A stretch of 64,000 nt of DNA from AWTP1-13 sp963832445 (GTDB lineage Bacteria; Pseudomonadota; Alphaproteobacteria; Rhizobiales; Hyphomicrobiaceae), in contig CAWHUM010000015.1 in NCBI GenBank assembly GCA_963832445.1, positions 248,001-312,000 of the forward strand. Direction: 5' to 3'. The first letter of the stretch is position 1. The number at the start of each line of letters is the position of its first letter. A program made the translations under genes and the position numbers. The notes beneath the pieces are model-generated. The model was not told the origin of the DNA, did not search any database, and saw nothing but the letters and a program-made list of their open reading frames with translations. Positions 54,300-63,835 of this stretch are shown here, piece after piece.

Positions 54300-55658
54300 T
54301 CAAGGTTCCCGAGCGCGGGGAATAGAAATGACAAGTGGATGGTTGCTCAGCGAAAGGTCGAGCGAACCGACGTTAGACAGCGTATCAATGGGCTCGACGC
54401 CGATGGTCGGATCGTACACTTCTACTGACCCATGCGTGACGCCAAATCGGACCCTTATGCGGTCTTGGCCTGTCAAGCGTTCCCCCCACAGGACGAGTTG
54501 GAACCTGCCATCGCTGTGCTGCAGGAGCAGGTCGTGGACTGTCGCGGGTGGGTCGGCAATCGCAAAGTCGAGTTGGCCGGGTTTGGCGGGGGTACCCTTG
54601 TCTGCGAGAATGGTCGTAAGGTTGTGAAGGTAGTGTGCGGCCTTGCGAGGCGTGTAGTCAGCCCCATAGAAACCGAAGGATTGATTGCCGCTTTCGTCGG
54701 TACGGTCTCGCAACAGGTAGACCGCTGTGTAGGAGAATCCCCGCTTGAATTGGGCGAGGTAGATGTTCATCAGATTCAGACCATGTATCTGCTCTGTGAT
54801 CGGCCCTCCGATGAGGGCGCCGGTCTCGGTCGTGACGCGCGGCAGCGTGTTGAGCTGCTCTTGGGTGTAGCCCCGAAACCCTCTCGCCCATGTGACGCCG
54901 AAGTTGCCGAACAACCCGTCCACTTTGGACGCGGCACTAGGGTCGGCTGCGTTCCAAGTCTGGTTGTCCGTCGGGCGGGGAGAACGGGCATGATAGATGT
55001 AGTTGTGGACGTTGGCATAGTCGGCGTACTTCGTGCCGTCGGGCATAAGGGTGTTGGCACCGGCTGGAATTGTGAGGAACTGCAAACCGACATTGTCTCG
55101 CTGCGCGCCGGGCTCCGAGATCGACCAGACAGGGTAGTTCGCGAGCTTTGGATCGTTCTTGACGGCCTGATACAGGTCGCGCTGGAGTTTGGCGACGGCC
55201 ATCCACGAGGGCTCCCGACCGCCGCCCTTCTCGCCCTGATAGGTAACACCCCAGTTGTTCGGCTCGTTGTTGCCCTCCAACGCCAGCAACGCGCCGGCGT
55301 CTGCGAGCACTTTCGCTGTTTCGACCAGCCTCTTCACGTCGGTTCCGCCGCTAACCAATCCCCAGCTGAGCCGCACGCCGCTCTCACGATGCAAGTCAAG
55401 AAAGGTCTGGATCGTGGTCGGACCATTGTCACTCAGCCCTTCTATTCCCGCCCTCACCCAGCGAAAGCCGCAATAGCGGACCATCTCAATTGTTTTGGCC
55501 AGCGGCTGCCCCCGATCCGGGAACGTGCTGACGACACCGATGCTGTTGAGGAAGTCGTTGGTCGCTACAGCGGTAGTGGGGGCTGCGAGCGCGCAGCGTG
55601 TCAGAGTGAGCATCATCGCGGCCAGCGCAAGGCACGCGGCGGCAACTGAGCGGAGCAT
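54300..55658 (-). CDS. Exported glycoside-hydrolase-like protein (clan GH-A fold)
   Basis: 452 aa with a signal peptide (VAAACLALAAMMLTLTRCALA). TIM-barrel segments include RYCGFRWVRAGIEGL, the acid/base candidate in LALEGNNEPNNWG (Asn-Glu-Pro, the GH-A signature) and the nucleophile candidate in RVTTETGALIGG. A C-terminal beta-sandwich ends DLSLSNHPLVISIPRA. It probably trims or remodels the exopolysaccharide in the periplasm. The exact GH family (5/39/79-like) cannot be told. 201 bp separate it from the next gene downstream. Confidence 0.82.
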   Translation of the reverse strand: MLRSVAAACLALAAMMLTLTRCALAAPTTAVATNDFLNSIGVVSTFPDRGQPLAKTIEMVRYCGFRWVRAGIEGLSDNGPTTIQTFLDLHRESGVRLSWGLVSGGTDVKRLVETAKVLADAGALLALEGNNEPNNWGVTYQGEKGGGREPSWMAVAKLQRDLYQAVKNDPKLANYPVWSISEPGAQRDNVGLQFLTIPAGANTLMPDGTKYADYANVHNYIYHARSPRPTDNQTWNAADPSAASKVDGLFGNFGVTWARGFRGYTQEQLNTLPRVTTETGALIGGPITEQIHGLNLMNIYLAQFKRGFSYTAVYLLRDRTDESGNQSFGFYGADYTPRKAAHYLHNLTTILADKGTPAKPGQLDFAIADPPATVHDLLLQHSDGRFQLVLWGERLTGQDRIRVRFGVTHGSVEVYDPTIGVEPIDTLSNVGSLDLSLSNHPLVISIPRAREP

Positions 55659-55777
55659 CCTTCCACCACCCTCCCGCCGGCGCCCTCGGGCGGCGGCCTT
55701 CGACTATCGAGCGCGGATTGAGGCAGCATTTCCCGATGACTGCCTCAGCCGATCAAATCCCGACGGGACACGGCTCG

Positions 55778-56077
55778 TCAATTGTCCACGGCGGCAACCG
55801 GTCGCCTCCGTGCAATGGCGCTCGCGATCGCAACGAGGCGCTCTTCCTCCAATACATCAAAGGAGCGTCTCATGATCCTCTGCACCGGCTCGTTTGCGCT
55901 GGCGTAAAGACCGGCAACGTCCGAGAGCCACCCGCTCTCTAGCCGCTCGGCGAGCGCCCGATATGGGCTGGCCTGGAAGTCGACCAGGAACGTCGTTGCC
56001 GACCAGACCCACAATGTGAGCACCAGAAGGATGGTGGCGGTCGTGCGCGTCGACCGGTTCCGACCGACGCAACGCGT
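55778..56077 (-). CDS. Small single-helix membrane protein
   Basis: About 98 residues: a basic N-terminus, one membrane helix (TATILLVLTLWVWSATTFLV) and a soluble helix (ALAERLESGWLSDVAGLYASANEPVQRIMRRSFDVLEEERLVAIASAIA). It follows the ExoP gene without a gap, but no ATG lies in frame; a non-AUG start, or one indel near 56080, is required. Unknown function; a polysaccharide-assembly accessory protein by position. Confidence 0.5.
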   Translation of the reverse strand, partial: TRCVGRNRSTRTTATILLVLTLWVWSATTFLVDFQASPYRALAERLESGWLSDVAGLYASANEPVQRIMRRSFDVLEEERLVAIASAIARRRPVAAVDN

Positions 56078-58368
56078 CAGGTGCCTTCCTGGTAGTAGTT
56101 CTTGTACTGCCCGCTGTAGTAGGCTTTCGATCCGTGGGCATCGTAAAGCCTGAGCTGCTTCAAATGGACCTTGTTGAACACCACTCCCAGGCACTTGTCC
56201 CGGACGTCCCTGTCGGCATCCAACGTAGTGCGAACGAGCCGGCGCGAGGTCCTGCCCCACTCCACCACCAGAACGAAAGCATCGATCAGCGGTGCAACAG
56301 CGCGAACGTCTACGACCGGGCCAAGCGGCGGCAAATCAAGCACCACCCACTCGAACTCCTGCTCTCCCTGCCTCATGACGGATTTCATGCCTGGGGAGGC
56401 GAGGAATTCCGCCGTATGCGACAGGCGCCTCTGAAACACGGCCGGGAGAAAATGAAGCTTGGATTGCTGTTCGCGCGAAAGCAGGTCCTTAATCGGCTTT
56501 CCCTCGAGCACCGCCTGCGCCAGACCAACTTCGGCCTTCGGGGCAATGATACGGGTCAACTGCGGGTTCCTGAGATCGGCGTCGATCAGCAGTGTGTTGG
56601 CCCCGAGATGAGAGAGCAACGAGCTGAGATTCTTGGCCACCACCGACTTGCCCTCGTCAGGAAGGACTGAGATGACGCCGATGATTTTAGGTTTACGGCC
56701 AGCGAGCGTCAGGTCGGCAGCGATCTTTATGGCCCGAAACGTCTCCGCGAAATTCGACAGGGGATGCAACAGCGCCTGGTGCATGATACTGGGCTCCTGC
56801 AGAACCAGCTCCCCTATCTCGTCCTTGCGCCGACTCCGTTTGAGCCATGGCCTCCTATTCCTCGCGCGCGGCACGATTGGCAGCATGCCCAGGAACTCCA
56901 GCCCCAGTTCATCGCGCACTTGGTCTTCGGTCCGAAAGGCGCGGTCGCGCAGCTCGCGAATGGCACCGAGCCCGGCACCGAGCGCCCCTCCAAGCAGCAG
57001 CGCCAGGGCCAGAATTATTGAAGTCTTCGGGTGGCTTGGGACCGTAGGCTTCAACGCGGGGGTGATCACGCGAGCCTCGGTGATCGGAAACGACTGCTGC
57101 TGAACCGTCTCCTGATAGCGCTGCAGGAAGGTCTGGTACAAGGTCCTGAATGTTTCGGCCTCGCGCTCCAGCTCGCGCAGGACCACAGCAGTCTCGTTTG
57201 CCGACGTGCTCGTTCCCACCAGACCTTGCATGCTGTCTCTTAGGGATTTCTCCCTCGCCCGTGCGATGATGAGCTCGCTCAGATAGCCTTCCGCGATGCG
57301 GCTGAGTTCCTCAAACATCAACCGCTCGTACTCTCGCATCTGCATGCGCAGGTCAATTACCGCACCGTGAGCAGGGCCAAGCCGAGGCGCGAAGTCAGCC
57401 TCGCGCTTTGCCGCCGCCAGAAACTTGGTGCGCAGCTGTTCTATAGAGTTGTTGCCGATCGCCTCAGTCACGATGGCATCGGTCTGGCGATTGTCTATGA
57501 TGGACCTGATGCGAGAATAGCGGGCTTCCGCCTTCGCCGTTTCGGCCGCGGCCGCCACAATCTGACTATTGACTTCGCCAAGCTGCTGCTCGTTAAGAAG
57601 CTTGCCTCCGGCGGCGACCAGATGGTTCTCCGCCCTGAACTTCTGGACGGCGAGGTCCGACGTAAGAACCCGCTGCTTGAGTTCCGCCGCGCGGTCGAGT
57701 AGCCAGGAGCTGGCACGCCGCGTGGCGTCGTACTTGGCATCAAGCTGATCATTGAGATAAGCATCGGCAAAGCGGTTGGCGATGGCCGCCGCCTTGTTCG
57801 GATCGACCGCGGTGAAGCGGATCGTGAGCACAAGCGTCCGGTTGACCCGCCGCACATCCAAGTTGGCCTTCACCCGGCCCAGCGCGGTCAGCCGCAGGCG
57901 TTCGGCCCCTCCCTCGTCCCAGGACGGGGTGAGTTCCTTGCCCTGGTCGCCAAACAGCGCAGAGAGCGCGAGCGATAGCACACCTGGCGTGCTTTGGCTG
58001 AAATCGGGATCGCGATCGAGCTGTAGCTTGTCAATAACAGAAAAGGCGATCCTGTCCGACTTGATCAGTTCCACTTGGCTGTCGACCGCAGGACCTGTCA
58101 AGTCAGCGCCCTGAGGGGTGTCGTAGGCGTTATCCACCACACGAACCCGACGATGGTCGATCAGGATCTCTGAGCTTGCGGTGAATTGAGGGACCGCAGT
58201 GACGACATAACTAACGCCGGCGATGACACACAGAATGCTGCAGATGATCACGACGTGCAGTTGCCGCCGCGCACCACTGAGCAGACGATCCAATTCTTCA
58301 CGATGAGCAAACTCTCCGGCCTGATAGGCCTTGAAGCTCTCGTCGTGTTGCTCGGCCCTTTTCAGCAT
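56077..58368 (-). CDS. Polysaccharide co-polymerase with tyrosine-kinase domain (ExoP/Wzc type)
   Basis: 763-aa inner-membrane protein controlling chain length. N-terminal Wzz domain (RQLHVVIICSILCVIAGVSYVV helix, SSEILIDHRRVRVVDNAYDT), long periplasmic coiled coil (SSWLLDRAAELKQRV, YERLMFEELSRIAEGYL, VLRELEREAETFRTLYQTFLQRY), second helix (SIILALALLLGGALGAGLGA), then the BY-kinase: Walker A SVLPDEGKSVVAKN, A' LLIDADLRNP, B VVLDLPPL. The last 22 residues contain six Tyr (YDAHGSKAYYSGQYKNYYQ), the autophosphorylation cluster. Intact. Confidence 0.95.
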   Translation of the reverse strand: MLKRAEQHDESFKAYQAGEFAHREELDRLLSGARRQLHVVIICSILCVIAGVSYVVTAVPQFTASSEILIDHRRVRVVDNAYDTPQGADLTGPAVDSQVELIKSDRIAFSVIDKLQLDRDPDFSQSTPGVLSLALSALFGDQGKELTPSWDEGGAERLRLTALGRVKANLDVRRVNRTLVLTIRFTAVDPNKAAAIANRFADAYLNDQLDAKYDATRRASSWLLDRAAELKQRVLTSDLAVQKFRAENHLVAAGGKLLNEQQLGEVNSQIVAAAAETAKAEARYSRIRSIIDNRQTDAIVTEAIGNNSIEQLRTKFLAAAKREADFAPRLGPAHGAVIDLRMQMREYERLMFEELSRIAEGYLSELIIARAREKSLRDSMQGLVGTSTSANETAVVLRELEREAETFRTLYQTFLQRYQETVQQQSFPITEARVITPALKPTVPSHPKTSIILALALLLGGALGAGLGAIRELRDRAFRTEDQVRDELGLEFLGMLPIVPRARNRRPWLKRSRRKDEIGELVLQEPSIMHQALLHPLSNFAETFRAIKIAADLTLAGRKPKIIGVISVLPDEGKSVVAKNLSSLLSHLGANTLLIDADLRNPQLTRIIAPKAEVGLAQAVLEGKPIKDLLSREQQSKLHFLPAVFQRRLSHTAEFLASPGMKSVMRQGEQEFEWVVLDLPPLGPVVDVRAVAPLIDAFVLVVEWGRTSRRLVRTTLDADRDVRDKCLGVVFNKVHLKQLRLYDAHGSKAYYSGQYKNYYQEGT

Positions 58369-59135
58369 CAGCGGACCGGATCAATTTGACTAGAAACGCC
58401 GTCACACCCGGGGCGAGGGCTGCGAGTCCAACGGCGTGTCGGGCTGACCGTGGAACCATAGGTGGACGTACTGCCTTTGTCAGAGAACACGAGACCTCTG
58501 TGAGGGGGGACCTCGTAACCGCCATCGAGCACAGGTTGGTCTCCAGTGTCCCGCTGTTGGTCGGGGCTGCCCCTCGACGGGGTACCCGCATCTTCTGCTT
58601 CGTCGTCATGTCGCAAGTCTCTCACTGACATTGCCGGTGTTCCTTTGCGCCTGACCGACGTGGCCGATCCTCCGACGCTGAGAGTTGCGTCTCGAAACGC
58701 CTCCGGCGGAACTCAAACCCGCGGCAAGGGCGCTGGCAAGCTCCATTCCGGCAGCTGAACCCGCTGCCGTGATCATTTTCTCAAGCTCAGGTTGGGCATG
58801 CGAACATGCCGAAGCGGCCCATGCCAGGCCGAAGCCAATTGCGGCTCGCTGGGATCTGTTCCCATCCCTCGCCAATTGAATGTGCTGGCGAGCAACGTCT
58901 CGTCGCTGCCGACGTGGCGCATGATCTCTACGCTCAGCGCTGGACCACCGGCGGGGTGACGCTGCACCACGTTGGCCGGCCTGTCCCGGAAAGCCCGCAC
59001 TGCGCTGTCTGAAAGCTTGGATGGCAGGACCAGACAGCTCGCAACCGACGGCTCTATTCCAAGGAACCGAACGACCGTCTCGGCGCCGACAACCATTGCG
59101 AGCGCCCCCACCCGACCAGTCGACTCGGTACTCAT
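58368..59135 (-). CDS. Exopolysaccharide-operon protein of unknown function, frameshifted
   Basis: Three collinear parts. From ATG 59135: VVRFLGIEPSVASCLVLPSKLSDSAVRAFRDRPANVVQRHPAGGPALSVEIMRHVGSDETLLASTFN. After a missing base near 58880: LARDGNRSQRAAIGFGLAWAASACSHAQPELEKMITAAG. After one near 58690: VRDLRHDDEAEDAG and a Ser/Thr/Gly-rich tail ending STSTYGSTVSPTR. The first two parts are helical and look like conserved proteins found just before wzc/exoP in Rhizobiales. The tail is low-complexity. It ends at the ExoP start (58368), consistent with coupling. Confidence 0.55.
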
Positions 59136-59204
59136 AAACTCCGCCTCTGTTAACCAGCGCGAACCTTAATACGGCATCCGGCGTGCTTTCAAGTAGTCAC
59201 GGGC

Positions 59205-59425
59205 TCACCCCACCACGCTATGGCCCTGCACGGAAACGCGCGGCCAGCGCCACCGGGCCAGGCTCATCAGTCGCCCAAGGCCTCGGATCGAGTACCGCGT
59301 CACCAAGATGTCGTCGGCCACTCCCGCTACAGTTGAGGTATTCCTGCGTACATAGGCCAGGAACTTGACGACTTCCACCGAGTCCGCGTTGGTAACGTAA
59401 ATGATGTCCTTGTGACCCATCGGGA
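59205..59425 (-). pseudogene. C-terminal remnant of a polysaccharide export protein (Wza type)
   Basis: GHKDIIYVTNADSVEVVKFLAYVRRNTSTVAGVADDILVTRYSIRGLG matches the end of Wza-like outer-membrane exporters (strand DIIYVTNA and the following helix). The Poly_export and SLBB domains are absent. Upstream of PMGHKD the frame runs into transposase sequence, so this gene has been cut from its front. The order wza-hypothetical-exoP is the expected operon order. Confidence 0.7.
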
Positions 59426-59590
59426 AGCCGCCCATCGACACCAGGCCTTCGTTGCTGACGCGCCGTTCGAGCTTGAGGAGCGCGTCGAACGGCGCGGCGG
59501 GAAGAACCTGCAGGTCGGGCTTCTCGGCTGCAAAGGCCTCCGACACGACCCGCTGCGTCGTGCCGTGCACGCGCACGTTCGCCACCGCTT
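59426..59590 (-). mobile_element. Remnant of an IS21-family istA transposase
   Basis: ANVRVHGTTQRVVSEAFAAEKPDLQVLPAAPFDALLKLERRVSNEGLVSMGG matches the C-terminal part of IstA (the stretch W..VANVRVH.TT...F..E...L.PLP...). It is fused in frame to the Wza C-terminus, and no istB or terminal repeat is seen. An IS21 insertion followed by deletion would explain the loss of the front of wza. Confidence 0.7.
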
Positions 59591-59659
59591 GACTAGTAGT
59601 CCTTTGGTGGGCAATACCACACACGATTGCTATTCCTGGGGCGAGCATCCGAATTGGCT

Positions 59660-61909
59660 ATGGTCCATCTTCCCAACCTCAATCAGCTTAGAAACCGCTG
59701 GGAGCCGCGGCTGAAGAGCCTCGTGTTGCGAACCCGCAATACGATCTCCCCGGTATGGGAAAAGGTTCGCTTCGCTCCTGCTCGGCGAGTTCGGCTCCTT
59801 ATTGGTTTGCTCACTGTCATCATATTGGTCGTGGGGGTAACATACGCAAGTCTATTTGCCTGGAGCAGGATCCCTGGCGCATCGACCGCGACCGGCGAGA
59901 AGATAACCCACTCCTTATTTTGGCGCTTGGAGCTTTATGTCTGGAAGATTTTCGGGCAAGTACCAGAGTTATCTTGGGGAGAGATTACCAAGATGACTTG
60001 GCCCGGAAGCGGGTTTTTTCTGGCGGGACACATAAAGGAGGGGCGGAGCCTGGAAGGCGTTGTGGCTAATCCGTACAACGCGCCCGACGACATCAAGATC
60101 GGCAAGGAGGTGTTCAGCCAGAAGTGCGGTGCTTGCCATGGCGCTGACGGGAAGGGCCGAGTGGCACCAGCGCTCGCGGTGCCCCACCTGTCGCGGGGTG
60201 AGTCCGACTTCACTCTCTACAAGCACATTCGGAACGGTATCCCCGGAACTGCGATGCCCAGCACACCCGACCTTTCTTTTGAAGAGCGCTGGAGAGTGGT
60301 TGCATACGTGCGAACGTTGATGGGGAGCCGATTTAGCGATCGCAAGCTGACCCGAGAACTACGGATCAACGTCAGCTTTGGCGATATACTGAATGCGAGA
60401 GAGCAAACAGACAAGTGGCTCACCTATTCGGGTGCCCTCGACGGCTGGCGCTATTCGCCGCTAACGGAATTCACTCCACAAAATGTTGGCAAACTGCGTC
60501 TCCTTTGGAGCCGACCCTTTGCCACAGAAGAGAGGGTCGCCGAAGCGGTACCGCTGGTGGTAGACAGCACGATCTTTGTCGTTGAGCCACCCAACAACGT
60601 CATCGCCATGGAGGCTCAGACCGGCAAAGTTCTATGGCGGCACCAGCGGAACCTGCCCTCCGAGCTGCCCCTGTGCTGTGGCAGAGTCAATCGAGGTTTG
60701 GCAATCCTCGGCGACACGCTATTCATGGGTACGCTTGATGCGCGTTTGGTTGCCATTGATGCCAAGAGCGGCGAGGTCCGGTGGGAGATCGAGGTCGCCA
60801 AGACCAGCGATGGCTACTCGATCACCGGTGCCCCGCTAATCGTCAAGGATATGGTGGTTGTCGGCATCTCAGGCAGCGAATTCGGGGTGCGAGGTTTTAT
60901 TGCGGCATATGATGCCAAGACTGGTGCCCAGAGATGGAAGTTTTACACCATTCCGGGCCCAGGAGAAGTTGGTCACGAGACCTGGAAAAACGAAGCCTGG
61001 AAGAAAGGTGGCGGTTCGACCTGGATTACCGGCAGCTATGATCCAGAGTCCAATCTCTTGTTCTGGGGTGGCGGCAACCCCTCTCCGACTTATCTCGGGG
61101 ACGTGCGTCCCGGGGACAACCTTTTCACGGCCAGTGCCCTCGCGCTCGACGCTGATACGGGCCGCCGCGCTTGGCATTTTCAGTTCACGCCCCATGATGA
61201 AAATGACTGGGGTGGCAATCAGACGCCGATACTTACCGAACTGACCATTGGTGGCGTCAAACGCAAGGTGGTTTGCTGGGCGAACCGCAATGGTTTCTAC
61301 TATGTGCTCGACAGGAAGACCGGCGAGTTCCTGCACGGATCGCCATTCGTTGAGCAGAATTGGACGACCGGTTTGGACTCCAAGGGTAGACCGCTCATTC
61401 CAGACAAAAAGATTTCACCCACTGGACGTGTAACCAAGCCCGGCGTGGACGGCGGAGTCAATTGGCAGCAGTCGGCGTTTGACCCCGCCAAAGGGCACTT
61501 CTTTGTGCATGCTTCTGAGAACTCTTCGGTTTTCACCAAGTCGCCACCGGAGAAGTTCCGTCCGGGCCGGGGCGGGTTCGTGGTGGGAAGCGGCTCCTAT
61601 CACGCCTCAGCTCCGATGACGGTCGTCCGCGCTCTTGATGCAGCAACGGGCGTCAAGCGTTGGGAGTACTTCTCGCCCAAGATGACGGAAGTCGATCAGG
61701 GCCGAAGCGGCTTGCTGGCAACTGCCGGTGGTGTGTTGTTTGGTGCTTCGGGCGGAGTTGTGTTCGCACTCGATATGAGCACAGGCGAGGAGCTGTGGCG
61801 TGTTCCGCTGGGTGGGTTTTCGATGACGGCGCCGATCACATTCAAGATGGATAACAAGCAGGTTCTCGGCCTTGCAGTTGGGAAGGCTTTCTTCCTGTTC
61901 GGCCTTTAA
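59660..61909 (+). CDS. Membrane-anchored cytochrome c-PQQ dehydrogenase
   Basis: About 750 aa. An N-terminal helix (RLLIGLLTVIILVVGVTYASLF) is followed by a class I cytochrome c domain (CGACHGADGKG haem motif, distal Met in PGTAMPSTPDLSFEERW). Then comes the eight-bladed PQQ propeller: YSPLTEFTPQNVGKL, the vicinal disulfide LPLCCGRVNRG, W-motifs GKVLWRHQRN, GAQRWKFY and GEELWRVPLG, and the catalytic-Asp region TPHDENDWGGNQTP. Cytochrome-first order is unlike the usual quinohaemoprotein alcohol dehydrogenases, where it is C-terminal. Starts at ATG 59660 (TTG 59627 also possible). Probably oxidises an alcohol or sugar in the periplasm; substrate unknown. Intact. Confidence 0.92.
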   Translation: MVHLPNLNQLRNRWEPRLKSLVLRTRNTISPVWEKVRFAPARRVRLLIGLLTVIILVVGVTYASLFAWSRIPGASTATGEKITHSLFWRLELYVWKIFGQVPELSWGEITKMTWPGSGFFLAGHIKEGRSLEGVVANPYNAPDDIKIGKEVFSQKCGACHGADGKGRVAPALAVPHLSRGESDFTLYKHIRNGIPGTAMPSTPDLSFEERWRVVAYVRTLMGSRFSDRKLTRELRINVSFGDILNAREQTDKWLTYSGALDGWRYSPLTEFTPQNVGKLRLLWSRPFATEERVAEAVPLVVDSTIFVVEPPNNVIAMEAQTGKVLWRHQRNLPSELPLCCGRVNRGLAILGDTLFMGTLDARLVAIDAKSGEVRWEIEVAKTSDGYSITGAPLIVKDMVVVGISGSEFGVRGFIAAYDAKTGAQRWKFYTIPGPGEVGHETWKNEAWKKGGGSTWITGSYDPESNLLFWGGGNPSPTYLGDVRPGDNLFTASALALDADTGRRAWHFQFTPHDENDWGGNQTPILTELTIGGVKRKVVCWANRNGFYYVLDRKTGEFLHGSPFVEQNWTTGLDSKGRPLIPDKKISPTGRVTKPGVDGGVNWQQSAFDPAKGHFFVHASENSSVFTKSPPEKFRPGRGGFVVGSGSYHASAPMTVVRALDAATGVKRWEYFSPKMTEVDQGRSGLLATAGGVLFGASGGVVFALDMSTGEELWRVPLGGFSMTAPITFKMDNKQVLGLAVGKAFFLFGL

Positions 61910-61924
61910 CTGTTCCGCGTCCCG

Positions 61925-63490
61925 CTACCCTTTTGTGCCGGAGTGAAGGTAAAGCACGGCGTCGCCAGCGAACGGTGCCGTCAGGTGCCGCGGACCTCCG
62001 CCTGCGACCTCTCCCGCACGTAATGCTTCACCTGTTCGGGGGTTGAACCATTCCAAATGCAAGGGTCCCGGTGTTCCGCTCAGATCGACGACCGCAGTGC
62101 CTCCTGTCGGGAAGTACACGAGGTATTCCGCATTCTCATGGGACGGATTGGCCAACGCGTAGCCCGTAGATGTCAAGTCCCCTCGCGGTTTGGCGGCGCT
62201 GAGGTCGATGCGGCCCGAGTACGCGAGCGTGTATCCGAGATTGGCGCGAACGCTAACCCAATTGGGCGTATCAAAGCGATATCCCTTTCCTCCTTGGCCA
62301 TACGCCTCCCCATGGTACGCATCCATGAAGATCGGGTTCTCACCGCGAGTAAAGCTTTTCCAGACCCATGCACGGTCACCGCATTTTCCGCAAAAATGAT
62401 CCGTATCAGCCAGAATAACCTTCTGGCCAATTGCGATCGGTCGATCCTTTACTCCGCCGCTGGGGGAGATCCAATCGGCGGGACTTGCCCACAAATCATT
62501 GTTGTTTCCATCCGGCCATTCTGCCGTCATACCCACGGGGTGCTGAAGCGGCCTTTGGCTCTCGTACCGCTTGATGAAATTGATCATATGATACTGCCAC
62601 TGTCGTGAGCCGCCCTGGCTCTCGTTGCTGATCTCGTAAAGCACGTTGTCCAAGTCGCCAACGGTGTCGATCACCTTTCGGACGTAAGCTTCCTGCAACG
62701 CTGTTACGGTCGGAGCGAGTAGGCCGTGCGATTCCTCGCCGCTGTCGTCACCGTTCAGATCGGCATCGATTCCGTTTATGTTGTTCGCTCCATTGAATGG
62801 ATGGCTCCTCCAGGGATTATTCAGCGCGAATCCAGGAACCTTCCTTCTCACGCTCCAGCCGTTGAACAGCATGACGGAAACATACATCCCGCGTTCTGCC
62901 GCCTGCTTTACGCGTTCACGCATTCTATCGAAGTAAGCTTGGTTGAATTTCGTCAGATCGAACTTGGGCATGCCATCGTTTGCGGCTCCAGGTCTGGTGC
63001 GCAGGTAGGGTAGGGGATCGATCCAGTAGTTGTGATCCGAAGTTTCGAGCGTCCATCTCGGCTGCTCCCAGCACCATAACCGGAAGAAATTGTGGTTGTT
63101 GGTGTCCAGGAAGTCCAAATAGGCTCGAAAATCAAATGCTGGGGGTGGATAGGAGCCACCTGCATCTTGCAGATTGGTCCAGGTATGTGAGCCGACCAGG
63201 TAGACGATCTTCCCGTTGCGATCGGTGAAATAGCGGGGATTACGTTCACTCACCCGGAGTGGCCCATTGGTGGAAAGAGGTCGATATCTTTCGAGACCAA
63301 CGTATCTCGGGTCGGAACTGGATGTGTAAGCGCCCTGTTCGGGATTGATCAAGCCAATCAACTGGAGGCTCAAGGGTGCTACGGCAAGCGCTAGCGCGAC
63401 GCCCACGCCGAGCCAAAGAAGCGGCTTAACCTTGAATGCCAAGAGATGATCTCCAGCTACTGATGTTTCTCTACACCCGCCCGCAAACAT
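61925..63490 (-). CDS. Exported glycoside-hydrolase-like TIM-barrel protein
   Basis: 521 aa. N-terminal membrane/signal helix (PLLWLGVGVALALAVAPLSL). The domain begins NPRYFTDRNGKIVYLVGSHTWTNLQD, in the manner of DUF4038/apiosidase-like barrels. Further strands: HNFFRLWCWEQPRWT, MYVSVMLFNGWSV, DNVLYEISNESQGG (Asn-Glu acid/base) and VILADTDHFCGKCGD, then NPIFMDAYHGEAYG with a second acidic residue. A C-terminal beta domain (AEYLVYFPTGGTAVVDLSG, LEWFNPRTGEAL) fits the putative collagen-binding fold of the same family. It likely cuts or decorates polysaccharide. Intact. Start could be 63490 or lower. Confidence 0.8.
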   Translation of the reverse strand: MFAGGCRETSVAGDHLLAFKVKPLLWLGVGVALALAVAPLSLQLIGLINPEQGAYTSSSDPRYVGLERYRPLSTNGPLRVSERNPRYFTDRNGKIVYLVGSHTWTNLQDAGGSYPPPAFDFRAYLDFLDTNNHNFFRLWCWEQPRWTLETSDHNYWIDPLPYLRTRPGAANDGMPKFDLTKFNQAYFDRMRERVKQAAERGMYVSVMLFNGWSVRRKVPGFALNNPWRSHPFNGANNINGIDADLNGDDSGEESHGLLAPTVTALQEAYVRKVIDTVGDLDNVLYEISNESQGGSRQWQYHMINFIKRYESQRPLQHPVGMTAEWPDGNNNDLWASPADWISPSGGVKDRPIAIGQKVILADTDHFCGKCGDRAWVWKSFTRGENPIFMDAYHGEAYGQGGKGYRFDTPNWVSVRANLGYTLAYSGRIDLSAAKPRGDLTSTGYALANPSHENAEYLVYFPTGGTAVVDLSGTPGPLHLEWFNPRTGEALRAGEVAGGGPRHLTAPFAGDAVLYLHSGTKG

Positions 63491-63835
63491 TTATGATTTA
63501 GCATAAGACGCAGCCCCGGGGAGCCGCAACCGCAGACATGGCACTACGGGATTTGTGGTAGTCATGGGTCTGCAGTGGGTGAGCCACGAAGCAAGCGATG
63601 CCGGACGATCTGTGGCGTGGTTCCCTAGAACGGGCGCGAGGTGGAGCGCGGTTCCCGGCCGAGGAATTGCCGGGGTACTGGATCAGGGAACGGGGCGGCG
63701 AGGCGGCCAGCAAACTGTGCAGCACCCGCGGTCTGGTTACGTTGAATGCTGATTTAGCCCAAATCGTTTGATCATGCCGCCGCATCTCGTGTAGAAATCG
63801 CTCGCCCTGTGCGGTGACAGAGTTTGGAGCTTAGT
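63491..63835. other. Gap without recognisable genes
   Basis: 345 bases between the divergent hydrolase and glycosyltransferase genes. Frames here overlap and match no family. Promoters for both genes should lie here; no box is clear. Confidence 0.5.

Noticed and set aside
54432..55649. 405-codon frame antisense to the glycoside-hydrolase gene
   Set aside because: The minus strand has a signal peptide and GH-A active-site motifs; the other strand has none.
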